From contig NZ_CP044129.1 of NCBI RefSeq assembly GCF_009617995.1, forward strand, positions 372,001-436,000: a DNA stretch of 64,000 nucleotides, in the 5' to 3' direction. The position numbers and the translations under genes are program-made. Shown here piece after piece: positions 8,395 through 20,398 of this stretch. The number at the start of each line of letters is the position of its first letter. Within the stretch, counting starts at the first letter, position 1. Under the pieces are notes generated by a model that was not told the origin of the DNA, did no database searches, and worked only from the letters and a program-made list of their open reading frames with translations. This DNA comes from Halomicrobium sp. LC1Hm. GTDB lineage: Archaea; Halobacteriota; Halobacteria; Halobacteriales; Haloarculaceae.

Positions 8395-10149
8395 TTACTC
8401 CGTCTCCCACACGTCGGCCATCGGACTCGTTCCCGAGGAGCGCCGCCGGGACCGCGAACGCGAGCGCCCGCTACTGGCACTGTCGTCGGTCGAACCACCG
8501 GAGCCGCCGCCACCGAGCGCGCTCGCGGGATCGAACGCGGGCAGGTCCGGCGGTGCCATCCGATCGACTTGCTCGGCGAACCAGTCGGGCATGTCGACGC
8601 GGGCCCGCTCGAACAGATCCAGCAGCGACGAGTCCGCGAGATAGGTCGCGCCGTGGTCGTCCGGCGCACGGACGACGCGGCCACAGGCCTGAATGACCGT
8701 CCGCAGCGCTGTGCGGTAGTACCAGCCCCACTGGCCGTCTTCCAGGCGCTGGGCGACCCGCGAGTCGCGGGTGTTGGGATACGGTGCCTTGCAGATCACC
8801 TGCCAGCGACAGAGATCGCCCTCCAGGTCCAGCGCCTCCTCCATCTTCACCGAGAGGAACACGTCGGGGTCGTCGCTGCGCTTCCAGGCGGTGAGTTGCC
8901 CGTCGCGGTCCTCGCTGTCGTGGCTCCGCAGGCGCGATCCGACGCCGAAGTCGACGAGCAGCGATTCGAGTTGCTCGGCGATCGCGTAGGAGTGACAATG
9001 GATCAGCCCCTTCTCGTCGGGGTGGTGTTGCATCGCCCGGACGACGATCCGGGCGATCTTGGGCAGGGTCTCCTCGCGGTGTTCGTAGGTCATCTTCCCC
9101 TGAGTCACGTCGTACAGCGGCCGGTGTTCGACGGGGAAGGTGTGGCCCACGTCCACGAGCGCGACGTTGTCCGGGTCGAGCCCGACGTTGGCACAGAACG
9201 CCTCCTTGTTGAGGATCGTCGCCGACAGCAGGGCGTGGCGCTGGCCGCGGTCCCAGACCGTGTGTTTGAGGTACTTCTCCGGGTCCAGCGGTTTGATCGT
9301 CACGCTCCCGCCCTCGCCCTCTGGCTGGTCGACGACCCACGTCGTCACGCTCTCGGGATCGCGGTAGTCCTCGACGAACCACGAGAGGTCCTGCCGGAGT
9401 TTGTTCAGTCGATCGCGCTCGGCGACCTCTTCGGGGGTCAGCTCCTCTTGCTGGCGCAGTTCCTGCACCCGGCGCTCGCCCACGTCGGCGAGTCGCTGCG
9501 CGTAGCCCGCGGCGTCTTCCAGATCGTCGACGGCCTGGGGCCTGGTGTCCTCCCAGACCGGCACCGTCTCGGGTCCGAGTTCGATCGTCGCGTACATCTC
9601 CGCCCAGTCGCCCAGCCCGTGGGCCTCGTCGATCACGACCACGTCGCGCGGGCCGAACACGTCCGAGCCGGCCGTCTGCATGAAGTAAGCGAGCGTCATC
9701 GCCGCGACCGGCCGGTTCGAGGCGATCGCCCGGTCCGAGAAGTACGGACAGCGGTGTTTCACCTGACAGTCGAATTTCCGCTCGCGGGCACAGGGTGCCT
9801 GATCGACCGGCGTGTCGGTCTCGCCGGGGAGGATGCAGTCGTAGTTGTTCTTCCCGCGGATCACTTCGAGATCCGAGAGCAGCGGGTCCTCCGCCACGTC
9901 GTCTAACTGCGAGACCTGTGGGGTCGTGTAGTAGGCGTCGATGACCTCCTCGGCCCCGGCCTCTCCCGCCGTCCGGGCACAGCCGGCGATGGCGCGCGCG
10001 AGCAGGGACTTGCCGCTCCCGGTCGGCGCACGCACCAGCACCACGTCGTTGCCGGCCGCGAAGGCGTCGCGGATGTCCGCGAGCGCCTGGCGCTGGTTCC
10101 CCCGGTATTCCGGGGCCGGAAACTCGTCGAAGATACGGGCGGGATCCAC
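8395..10149 (-). CDS. XPD/DinG-like ATP-dependent DNA helicase with Fe-S cysteines
   Basis: This superfamily 2 helicase has Walker A APTGSGKS, a DEAH box in VVVIDEAHGLGDWAEM, and four cysteines between them (YDC, APC, FDC, HRC) spaced as in the Fe-S domain of XPD/DinG proteins. The C-terminal helicase core has LLSATIL and the motif VI region QACGRVVRAPDD. The last 45 residues are a Ser/Arg/Gly-rich tail. The start is placed at GTG 10149 (DPARIFDEFPAPEYRGNQ follows), since a TTTTACGA box lies 23 bases upstream; an ATG at 10215 would add 22 unusual residues. Roles in repair or transcription-linked unwinding are inferred from the family. Confidence 0.85.
   Translation of the reverse strand: MDPARIFDEFPAPEYRGNQRQALADIRDAFAAGNDVVLVRAPTGSGKSLLARAIAGCARTAGEAGAEEVIDAYYTTPQVSQLDDVAEDPLLSDLEVIRGKNNYDCILPGETDTPVDQAPCARERKFDCQVKHRCPYFSDRAIASNRPVAAMTLAYFMQTAGSDVFGPRDVVVIDEAHGLGDWAEMYATIELGPETVPVWEDTRPQAVDDLEDAAGYAQRLADVGERRVQELRQQEELTPEEVAERDRLNKLRQDLSWFVEDYRDPESVTTWVVDQPEGEGGSVTIKPLDPEKYLKHTVWDRGQRHALLSATILNKEAFCANVGLDPDNVALVDVGHTFPVEHRPLYDVTQGKMTYEHREETLPKIARIVVRAMQHHPDEKGLIHCHSYAIAEQLESLLVDFGVGSRLRSHDSEDRDGQLTAWKRSDDPDVFLSVKMEEALDLEGDLCRWQVICKAPYPNTRDSRVAQRLEDGQWGWYYRTALRTVIQACGRVVRAPDDHGATYLADSSLLDLFERARVDMPDWFAEQVDRMAPPDLPAFDPASALGGGGSGGSTDDSASSGRSRSRSRRRSSGTSPMADVWETE
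8397..8455. repeat. 59-bp direct repeat, copy 2 (inside helicase gene)
   Basis: This is the intact copy, forming the 3' end of the helicase coding region including the last base of its TAA stop. It is a perfect match to 6669-6727. Together the two copies bound the cupin/HTH cassette. Confidence 0.85.
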
Positions 10150-10246
10150 GAGGGATGGCAACCGTGCGTCGGTCGTAAAACTGCCGGTCAGCGGAGCGCC
10201 CGTCGAGACGAACAAGTATTTGCCGTCCCAGAGGGTGGGCCACTGT

Positions 10247-11482
10247 ATGGATCAGACACGCCGCGCCCTCCTCCGTGCGGTCCCGCTGAGTGTGACGGCC
10301 GGGCTCGCCGGCTGTTCGGCCCTCTCTGGCGACGACGAACCGGCGACGGAAACGGCGACCGACACCCCCGAGCCGGTCCTCGACGGGGACTCGTCGGCCA
10401 CAGAGTGGCTGTTCCCGCCGTCGGCGCTGGAACGGGACAACTACCCCTTCGTCACGCTGCACCCCTCGGCGATGCTCGAATACGCCGACGCGCTGCCAGA
10501 GGCACGCGTCAGCAACCTCCAGTCCGACATCGGGCTGAGCGGCTTCGACACGATCGGCTCGCTCGATGGCCTCTACCAGCTCGGGCAGGGCGTCGCCGTC
10601 TACGACGGTCAGTTCGACCGCGACCCACTCGTCACGGAACTGACCGAAGCGGGCTTCGAGGAGATCGGCTCCACTCACGGCTTCGATCGGTACACGCCCG
10701 ACGACAAGCGCCTGGTCGCCGTCGGCGAGAGCGACGTGTTGCTCGTCGACCTCCGCGGTGGCGACCTCTCCGTGACCGCCGACAGCGTCGCCGGGGCGGC
10801 CCTGGACGCGGTGACCGGCGAGGGCGACCGCTACCAGGACGTGAGCGACGACTGCGCGACGCTGCTCGACGCGCTCGGGACGGGCCACGTCCGTACCGGC
10901 CGGATCGGGTCGACGGCACTCGACGGCGACGGCGGCGTCGCCCAGGGCGCTCGCTGGCGACTGGACAGCGAGACGACGGCCGTCACCGCCGCGACGGTCT
11001 TCGAGAGCGCGGACGCGACGGACGAAGACGCCGTGGCGTCCTGGGCCGCCGCGTCGGGCCCCTTCGGCGAGACCGCGCCAGCGACCGCGAGTGACGGACG
11101 GGTCGTCTCTGCGACCGCCGACGTTCCGACCGGCGAGCTGGGGCCGTTCGAACTCTCCTCGTCGCCCGACGCGGCACCGCAGGTCGCACTGGACTTCGAC
11201 TACGACGCCGACGCGGGGACGGTCACCGTCACCCACAACGGCGGCGACAGCGTCCCGGCCACACGACTCGAACTCCGGGGCGACGGCTTCGCCGAGCGCG
11301 ACAGCGCCGATCAGAGTGAGTCCGGGCTATGGGACGGCGAGACCAGCGGTGACGACGAGACGGTCGTCGCCGGTGACAGCGTCGTCGTCGGTGTCACGCC
11401 GACGTACCGACTCTTCGTCCTGTACTCGCCCGAGTCCGGCCGTGGCGTGACGCTTGGCTCGTCGAGCGGACCCGAGGCCTGA
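10247..11482 (+). CDS. Secreted lipoprotein with pilin-like C-terminal beta domain
   Basis: The 411-residue product starts MDQTRRALLRAVPLSVTAGL and has the lipobox LAGC (Cys 22) followed by a Thr/Glu/Asp-rich linker. The middle is an uncharacterised alpha/beta region. The last 110 residues contain VALDFDYDADAGTVTVTHNG and GDSVPATRLELRG, which resemble the beta domain common in haloarchaeal pilin-like and surface proteins. It is divergent from the helicase; the 97 bases between hold both promoters. Function unknown, cell-surface location likely. Confidence 0.75.
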   Translation: MDQTRRALLRAVPLSVTAGLAGCSALSGDDEPATETATDTPEPVLDGDSSATEWLFPPSALERDNYPFVTLHPSAMLEYADALPEARVSNLQSDIGLSGFDTIGSLDGLYQLGQGVAVYDGQFDRDPLVTELTEAGFEEIGSTHGFDRYTPDDKRLVAVGESDVLLVDLRGGDLSVTADSVAGAALDAVTGEGDRYQDVSDDCATLLDALGTGHVRTGRIGSTALDGDGGVAQGARWRLDSETTAVTAATVFESADATDEDAVASWAAASGPFGETAPATASDGRVVSATADVPTGELGPFELSSSPDAAPQVALDFDYDADAGTVTVTHNGGDSVPATRLELRGDGFAERDSADQSESGLWDGETSGDDETVVAGDSVVVGVTPTYRLFVLYSPESGRGVTLGSSSGPEA

Positions 11483-11502
11483 ACCCGACCGTCTTGCCGA
11501 GG

Positions 11503-11703
11503 CTACAGCGCCGCCACGTCGTCGGCGGTCACGTCCTCGTCGGGGAGCCGGTCGATACAGTCGAAACAGAGGAAGTGCTCGGTGTCGTCGACGAGCTCCA
11601 GCGTGATGCCGCCGGTCGGGGTGTGGTCCTGTGTCCAGATGTTGGCGATGCCACCGGCGATGGTCACTTCGACGCCACAGCCGTCACAGGGCTGGGTTGC
11701 CAT
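11503..11703 (-). CDS. Small CxxC zinc-ribbon-like protein (DUF7561-like)
   Basis: This 66-residue acidic protein has two Cys pairs, PCDGC at residues 6-9 and LCFDC near residue 47, spaced to bind one zinc ion. Small proteins of this form are widespread in haloarchaea and mostly uncharacterised. Its stop is 20 bases from the convergent lipoprotein gene. The DUF name is from memory of the family and should be confirmed by profile search. Confidence 0.72.
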   Translation of the reverse strand: MATQPCDGCGVEVTIAGGIANIWTQDHTPTGGITLELVDDTEHFLCFDCIDRLPDEDVTADDVAAL

Positions 11704-12018
11704 AGCTCCTCTTCGACCGGGAGAGTGGAAAACGCGTCGGTAGTGTGGATCGTCCCTTTACGGGTAGCGGTGGATGACCGAGATGCCGTTTTTCGCTATC
11801 ACGCTTTCTTCATATTTGGAGTGTGATCGCCTTGTAATGTGGTCTTTTGGATCTAAATATCAGAAGTTGGCATACATTCTCCGAAAATCTTAAACAGCCT
11901 ACTTAGTACGAGTGCGTTATTGGATATACGATCTCTTTGTGGGTAAGTTCTGAATATCTGAGGCATATTCGTAGATAGAGGGAGGAATATAGGCGGGTTT
12001 CTCACCCTGTGTCAGAAA
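11704..12018. other. AT-rich non-coding left border of the sugar island
   Basis: These 315 bases are markedly AT-richer than the flanking genes and contain no credible open frame. The change in composition coincides with the beginning of the ABC-transporter/lacZ island and suggests a junction of transferred DNA. Confidence 0.55.
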
Positions 12019-13143
12019 TTAATCGCTGGTCACGTACTGCTGGTAGTCAACGTCGGTCTCGCTGGTCTTGGTCTTGACTGACTCCTGGGTGTCGATGTCG
12101 AACAGGTAGAGATCCTCCTCGTCGAACCCGAAGTCGACGGACATCCCCTCGTCGGGATGCATCTTGCTCTCGATACGGGCGGTGAGGTCGATCTCGCCCA
12201 TCGTCGCGTAGAGGAAGTTCTCGTTGCCCATCTCCTCAACGACAGTCACTTCGCCAGGCATCCCGCCGTCGGGATCGAGGCGAATGTCCTCTGGTCGGAC
12301 GCCCACCCGGATCTGGTCGTGACCCTCGGCATGCGACGGGTCTTCGAGCGTGTACTCGAACCCACCGGGGCCGTGCAGCGTCGCGCCCTCCACGTCGGCG
12401 GTGAAGGTGTTGATGCTGGGGCTGCCGATGAATCCGGCGACGAACTCGTTGGTTGGCGATCGGTACACTTCGCTGGCCGTCCCGACCTGCTGGAGTTCCC
12501 CCTCGTTGAGGACGGCGATGCGGTCGCCCATTGCCATTGCTTCGGTCTGGTCGTGGGTGACGTAACACGTTGTCACATCCAAATCACTCTGTAGCTCTTG
12601 GAGTTCGGTCCGCATCGTCGACCGGAGTTTCGCGTCCAAATTCGACAGGGGCTCGTCCATGAGGAATAGTTCCGGATCTCGGATGATTGCGCGGCCGAGC
12701 GCGACCCGCTGTTGTTGCCCGCCCGAGAGTTCCTTGGGCTGGTCTCCGAGCAACTCTTCGATCCCGAGCATCTCGGCGACCTGCTCAACCCGTTCGTTGA
12801 TCGCTTCGGTTGACTGCTTGGTCGAGAGCCGGAGCGGGAAGCCAATGTTTTTGCGGACGGTCATGTGGGGGTACAGCGCGTAGTTCTGGAACACCATCGC
12901 CACGTCGCGGTCGCGTGCGCGCTGGTCAGTCACGTCGTTGCTATCGAACTCGATACTGCCGTCGGTCACGTCTTCGAGGCCGGCGATACAGCGCAGTGTC
13001 GTCGTCTTCCCACAGCCCGAGGGGCCGACGAAGACGAGGAACTCGCCGTCTTTGATGGTCAGGTCGAGGTTGTCGACCGCCACGATCTGTTCGCTGTCGT
13101 CACCGAATTCCTTGCGTAGGTTCGTGATGTCTATTGTAGCCAT
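12019..13143 (-). CDS. Sugar ABC transporter ATP-binding protein (MalK/UgpC type)
   Basis: The 374-residue ATPase has Walker A GPSGCGKTT (about residues 40-48), the Q-loop, the signature LSGGQQQRVALGRAI, Walker B LFLMDEPLSNLDA and the H-loop TCYVTHDQTEAMAMGD. A TOBE domain fills residues 240-350, as in the CUT1 carbohydrate importers that use one ATPase for a heterodimeric permease. It is the last gene of the operon solute-binding protein, permease, permease, ATPase, starting 10 bases after the preceding permease. Confidence 0.93.
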   Translation of the reverse strand: MATIDITNLRKEFGDDSEQIVAVDNLDLTIKDGEFLVFVGPSGCGKTTTLRCIAGLEDVTDGSIEFDSNDVTDQRARDRDVAMVFQNYALYPHMTVRKNIGFPLRLSTKQSTEAINERVEQVAEMLGIEELLGDQPKELSGGQQQRVALGRAIIRDPELFLMDEPLSNLDAKLRSTMRTELQELQSDLDVTTCYVTHDQTEAMAMGDRIAVLNEGELQQVGTASEVYRSPTNEFVAGFIGSPSINTFTADVEGATLHGPGGFEYTLEDPSHAEGHDQIRVGVRPEDIRLDPDGGMPGEVTVVEEMGNENFLYATMGEIDLTARIESKMHPDEGMSVDFGFDEEDLYLFDIDTQESVKTKTSETDVDYQQYVTSD

Positions 13144-13153
13144 GTGTAATCAC

Positions 13154-13990
13154 CTATTGTTTGACCGATCCCGAGAGGATGCCCTTGATGAAGTACTGCT
13201 GCATCGTGAGGAACACGATGAAGATCGGGGTCACTGCGAGTGAGGTCGCGACCATGATCTGGTCGAAGTAAACGCGCTGTGCACCGACTAACTCTGCCAA
13301 CGCCAGCGGAATCGTGTACATCTGGGGGTCCTGTAGAATCACCAACGGGTAGAGGAACGCCTGCCACTGGTTGAGGAACAGGATGATCGATAGCGCCGCC
13401 AGCGACGGGAGCATCGTCGGCAGCGCGATCTTGTAGTACAGTTGAAACTCCGTCGCGCCGTCCATCCGGGCCGACTCGAGTAGCGAGTCGGGGATCGCCT
13501 TCATGTTCTGGCGCATCAGGAAGATGCCTAGCGGGTTCGCCGCCCACGGAAGGATCACCGCCAGGTAAGAGTTCGTCCACCCAATCTGGACCATCAACAG
13601 GAACAGCGGGATGATCAGCAGCTGGATGGGCAGCACCAGCGTCGCCAGGATGAAGTAGAACAGCGGTTCCTTGAAGCGGAACTCGTACTTCGCGAAGGCG
13701 AACCCGGCCATCGAACAGAGGATCAGCGAGAGGATCGTGTACGACACCGAGATGATGATGCTGTTGCCCATGCTCCGGACGAAGTCGACGTTCTCCTGCA
13801 ACGCCCGGAAGTTGCTGAGGAACTCGGTACCTGGAAGCAGTCGCGGCGGCCAAGCGAAGAACTCCGACTGCGGAATCGTCGCGGCGACGAGCATCCAGTA
13901 CAGCGGGATCATCACGAGTGCGACCAGCGTCAGCAGGAAGACGTATCCGCCGAACTTCCAGAGGGCTTCCTTGCGTTCCTGGGACCGCAT
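13154..13990 (-). CDS. Sugar ABC transporter permease (MalG type)
   Basis: The 278-residue inner-membrane protein has six predicted helices and the EAA loop ESARMDGATEFQLYYKIALP that docks on the ATPase. It belongs to the CUT1 family of carbohydrate permeases. Its ATG overlaps the stop of the upstream permease (TAATG), so the two are translationally coupled, as expected for subunits needed in 1:1 ratio. Confidence 0.92.
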   Translation of the reverse strand: MRSQERKEALWKFGGYVFLLTLVALVMIPLYWMLVAATIPQSEFFAWPPRLLPGTEFLSNFRALQENVDFVRSMGNSIIISVSYTILSLILCSMAGFAFAKYEFRFKEPLFYFILATLVLPIQLLIIPLFLLMVQIGWTNSYLAVILPWAANPLGIFLMRQNMKAIPDSLLESARMDGATEFQLYYKIALPTMLPSLAALSIILFLNQWQAFLYPLVILQDPQMYTIPLALAELVGAQRVYFDQIMVATSLAVTPIFIVFLTMQQYFIKGILSGSVKQ

Positions 13991-15009
13991 TACTCGTCAC
14001 CTCCATACTGGATCTGGACGATGGACAGCACACTCACGATCGCGACGAGGATCACGGATGCTGCACTCGCATATCCGAGGTCGAACGACTCGAATGCGCG
14101 CTGATAGATGTACTGGACGATAGTGATGGTCGCATTCGAGGGACCACCGCCGGTGATGACGAACGGCTCCGAGAACAGTTGGAAGGTCCCGATCGTCGAG
14201 GCGACGACGACGAACAGCAGGACCGGTCGGAGCTGTGGCAGGGTCACGTAGCGGAACTTCTGCCAGCGGCTTGCACCGTCAATCTCGGCGGCCTCGTACA
14301 GCTGCTGGGGGACTGTCTGGAGCCCGGCCAGCAGGATTATCATGTTGTACCCGAGCCAGCGCCATGTGACAGCGATCACGAGGGTGAACCGCGCCCCCCA
14401 GGCGCTGCCGAGCCACGCGACTGGCTCCACACCGACCTGCGTGAGGATGTAGTTGATCAGCCCGACCTGATCGTTGAACAGCAGCAGGAAAATCGTCGAG
14501 TACGCGACTAGACCGGTTGCCACGGGCAGGGCGATCAGCGTTCGGAACAGTCCCTTCGCGCGAATGAATTTCGCATCGAGGACGAGTGCAGTCGCCAATC
14601 CAACACCGACCATCAGTGGCACCTGAATGAAGAAGATAAACGAGGTGTTGAACAGTGATCGATGGAACAGCGAATCTCGGAAGAGGAGTCGTTCGTAGTT
14701 CGACAGCCCCACGAACTCGAGGTTTGCCATTTGTGGAATCGCAACCTCGATCGGTCCCATCGTCACGCTGAGGAGGATATCGTTAGACACGCCGAGATAC
14801 TCGAAGAAGGACAGGTACAGCGTGTACACTGTTGGGAACAGCAGGAAGGCGCCGAAGAGGATGAAGAACGGCGAGATATAGATGTAGGGAATACCCGGAA
14901 TGTTGGGTAATCGTTGTGAGAGGTTCTGTCGGAGAAAGCGAAGCTGGTCGGAAGCTTGCCGGACGGCGGACATTGTTCGGATTTTCGACGATATCGTGTC
15001 TGGAGTCAT
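13990..15009 (-). CDS. Sugar ABC transporter permease (MalF type)
   Basis: The 339-residue permease has an extended N-terminal cytoplasmic segment, then six or more membrane helices and the EAA loop AAEIDGASRWQKFRYVTLP. It is the partner of the MalG-type protein encoded directly downstream. It lies 154 bases after the binding-protein gene, a gap that is AT-rich and may allow differential expression of the binding protein. Confidence 0.92.
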   Translation of the reverse strand: MTPDTISSKIRTMSAVRQASDQLRFLRQNLSQRLPNIPGIPYIYISPFFILFGAFLLFPTVYTLYLSFFEYLGVSNDILLSVTMGPIEVAIPQMANLEFVGLSNYERLLFRDSLFHRSLFNTSFIFFIQVPLMVGVGLATALVLDAKFIRAKGLFRTLIALPVATGLVAYSTIFLLLFNDQVGLINYILTQVGVEPVAWLGSAWGARFTLVIAVTWRWLGYNMIILLAGLQTVPQQLYEAAEIDGASRWQKFRYVTLPQLRPVLLFVVVASTIGTFQLFSEPFVITGGGPSNATITIVQYIYQRAFESFDLGYASAASVILVAIVSVLSIVQIQYGGDE

Positions 15010-15163
15010 ATGTTACTATACGAGCCTCCGGTTGGTGAATGTGGACGATACTCGAACGGTAGTACGTTATTCATGGTTTTGTTTTAATGAGGGTATAAAG
15101 GAGTTCGATGCACGGTTTCGCGAGAGACTCTACTCGCTCCCACTCCGGCACCAAACTAACTCG

Positions 15164-16528
15164 TTACGAGGCAAGTTCACGATCGGTCCGGTCTGCGACA
15201 GTTTCTGCGGCATCCCGGACGGCCTGCTCGGGTGATTTGTTTCCGTCGACCATGTTGCCCAGTTCAGTTATCAATGCGTCGTCCACTTCTGGTGTCGCTT
15301 CTGTCCATCGATACGGCTCGATTTCTTGCGCGACTTCTGCGAACAGACCGAAGACCGGCTGACCGTCGTAGAATTCCTGTCCTTCATCGTAAATGTCGGC
15401 ATCGTATGCTGCCGTCAACGACGGGAAGAGACCGAACTCCTCCAACATCATGTTTTGCACGTCGGGTTCCGTCATTGCCCACTGACAGAAGTCGAAGGCC
15501 CTGTCGATGACGGCCTCATCGTCTATCTGTGAGGGGATCGCCATGTTAGAACCCCCGCGGTTCGACGCACGAGTACCGCCCGCTTCGAACGCTGGAATCT
15601 TGAACACTCCCCAGCTGCCGGATGTGTCTGGCAGTTCTGCACGCAGCGTCCCGTCCATCCAGGCCGCACTCGCCAGTGAAGCAACCGATCCCTCGGCATA
15701 GGCCGTGAACCAGCCACCGGACCACTCTTGAATCTCGGCGTGAATGTCGGCATCGACGATGTCTTTGATCTGCTGTGCCGCACGAACACTCTCTTCGCTG
15801 TGGATGTTGACTGCACCGTTCTCGGTAATCGCCTGCCCACCGAGCTGACGGAGACGCATCCGCCACTCCTGATTCAGCACCTCTGGTCCGAGGTTGATCA
15901 TGTTGACATCGTCAGGAAGCTGCTTTCCGGCTTCGATGAAGTCGTCCCACGTTTCAATCGAATCGGGATCGATACCCGCGTCCGCGTAGACATCCCGCCG
16001 GTAAAACACTCCAGTCGGGCCGAGGTCCCACGGGATCGCGTAATACGAGTCGTCGTAGGTGACCGACTGCCACTTCCCGTCGACGATCTCGTTTTCCATG
16101 TCGGTCTGTTCGATTCGCTCCGTGAGATCGAGTAACCCGTCGATGCTTGCGTAGTTCGTCACGCCGACGTTCCGGATCGAAGTGAAATCTGGTGCCCCGC
16201 TTCCGCTCGTGACGGCCGTGTCGAAGCGGTCTCCCCAGCTACCAGTGCCGAGTTCCTCCACAGAGACCTCCCCGTCTTTTTCCTCGTTGTACATCTCGGC
16301 GGCACTTTTCAGCGCTCTAGCTGCAACGTCCCAGCTCCATCCGTTGGCTGAGGACGCCATCTGGCTACCGGAACCTGTACTGTCACCACCGTCGCTACCG
16401 TCGCTACCGTCGCTACCGCCGTCGCCACCAGTGTTGACACTACAACCTGCGAGACTCGCGGTGCCGACAATACCAAGCGTTCGCAGCAGCTGTCGACGCC
16501 GTGCGGTCGGGTCTGAAGACTCTGTCAT
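15164..16528 (-). CDS. Sugar ABC transporter solute-binding lipoprotein
   Basis: The 454-residue protein starts with a Tat-like signal (RRRQLLRTLGIVGTASLAGC, lipobox Cys 29) followed by an Asp/Gly/Ser-rich tether, the usual anchor of haloarchaeal binding proteins. The rest is a type 1 extracellular solute-binding fold, with WDVAARALKSAAEMYNEE and IPWDLGPTGVFYRRDVYADAG visible. The linked beta-galactosidase suggests a galactoside substrate, but the sequence does not prove it. First gene of the importer operon. Confidence 0.9.
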   Translation of the reverse strand: MTESSDPTARRRQLLRTLGIVGTASLAGCSVNTGGDGGSDGSDGSDGGDSTGSGSQMASSANGWSWDVAARALKSAAEMYNEEKDGEVSVEELGTGSWGDRFDTAVTSGSGAPDFTSIRNVGVTNYASIDGLLDLTERIEQTDMENEIVDGKWQSVTYDDSYYAIPWDLGPTGVFYRRDVYADAGIDPDSIETWDDFIEAGKQLPDDVNMINLGPEVLNQEWRMRLRQLGGQAITENGAVNIHSEESVRAAQQIKDIVDADIHAEIQEWSGGWFTAYAEGSVASLASAAWMDGTLRAELPDTSGSWGVFKIPAFEAGGTRASNRGGSNMAIPSQIDDEAVIDRAFDFCQWAMTEPDVQNMMLEEFGLFPSLTAAYDADIYDEGQEFYDGQPVFGLFAEVAQEIEPYRWTEATPEVDDALITELGNMVDGNKSPEQAVRDAAETVADRTDRELAS

Positions 16529-19947
<3,419 letters not shown>

Positions 19948-19968
19948 GACACGCCGAACCACTCGCTG

Positions 19969-19973
19969 TTTTT
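19969..19973 (+). terminator. Oligo-T tract after lacZ
   Basis: A run of five T lies 22 bases after the lacZ stop, in front of the converging chimeric gene. Archaeal termination commonly occurs at such U-tracts; no hairpin is needed. Confidence 0.4.
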
Positions 19974-19977
19974 CCGA

Positions 19978-20334
19978 TCACTCTCGACGATAGTCGAGGT
20001 ACACGTCGTCTTGCATCACCTGCGAGCGGCCGCCGTCGATCAGGATACTCTCGCCGGTGACGAACGTCGCGTCGTCGCTGACGAGGAAGGCGGCGAGACC
20101 GGCCACGTCGGCGGGCGTGCCCAGACGGCCGATCGGGTGGATCGACTCGGTGTACTCGTAATCGTCGCCCAGTTCCTCGGCTGCCGTTCGGACAGTTTTT
20201 GCGCGGCCCTCGACGACGGGTTCGCCCCAGCCGACGAGGCCGTCGTCAGTTTCTAGCCGGAGGAACAGCCAGCGTGGCGGTACTTCGAACAGTTCGTAGT
20301 CGATAATCTGCCATGAACGCGTCGTGTAAACCAT
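19978..20334 (-). pseudogene. Deletion chimera: galactonate dehydratase N-term fused to SDR dehydrogenase C-term
   Basis: The 118-codon frame joins two unrelated families. Residues 12-56 ([21 protein letters not shown], then [14 protein letters not shown]) are the N-terminus of a DgoD-type galactonate dehydratase of the enolase superfamily. From about residue 62 to the end ([42 protein letters not shown]) it is the C-terminus of a short-chain dehydrogenase of the glucose/galactose dehydrogenase type. Neither half has its active site, so the product is very probably inactive. The most economical origin is an internal deletion across two adjacent minus-strand genes. Confidence 0.82.
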
Positions 20335-20398
20335 CTTCCGGGGTTCGTTTAGTCGTTTCGAGACTCCCTGTTTTTACCGAGGGAGCGCACCAGTGTCG

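Noticed and set aside
9941-10246. The longer upstream start of the lipoprotein at 10247
   Set aside because: The extension lies inside the helicase gene on the other strand and lacks homology; the Tat/lipobox start is at 10247.
8471-11236. A 921-codon minus-strand open frame across the helicase and the lipoprotein gene
   Set aside because: It is Arg/Gly-rich with no recognisable domain and overlaps two genes with clear signal, Walker and DEAH motifs; it is a high-GC shadow frame.
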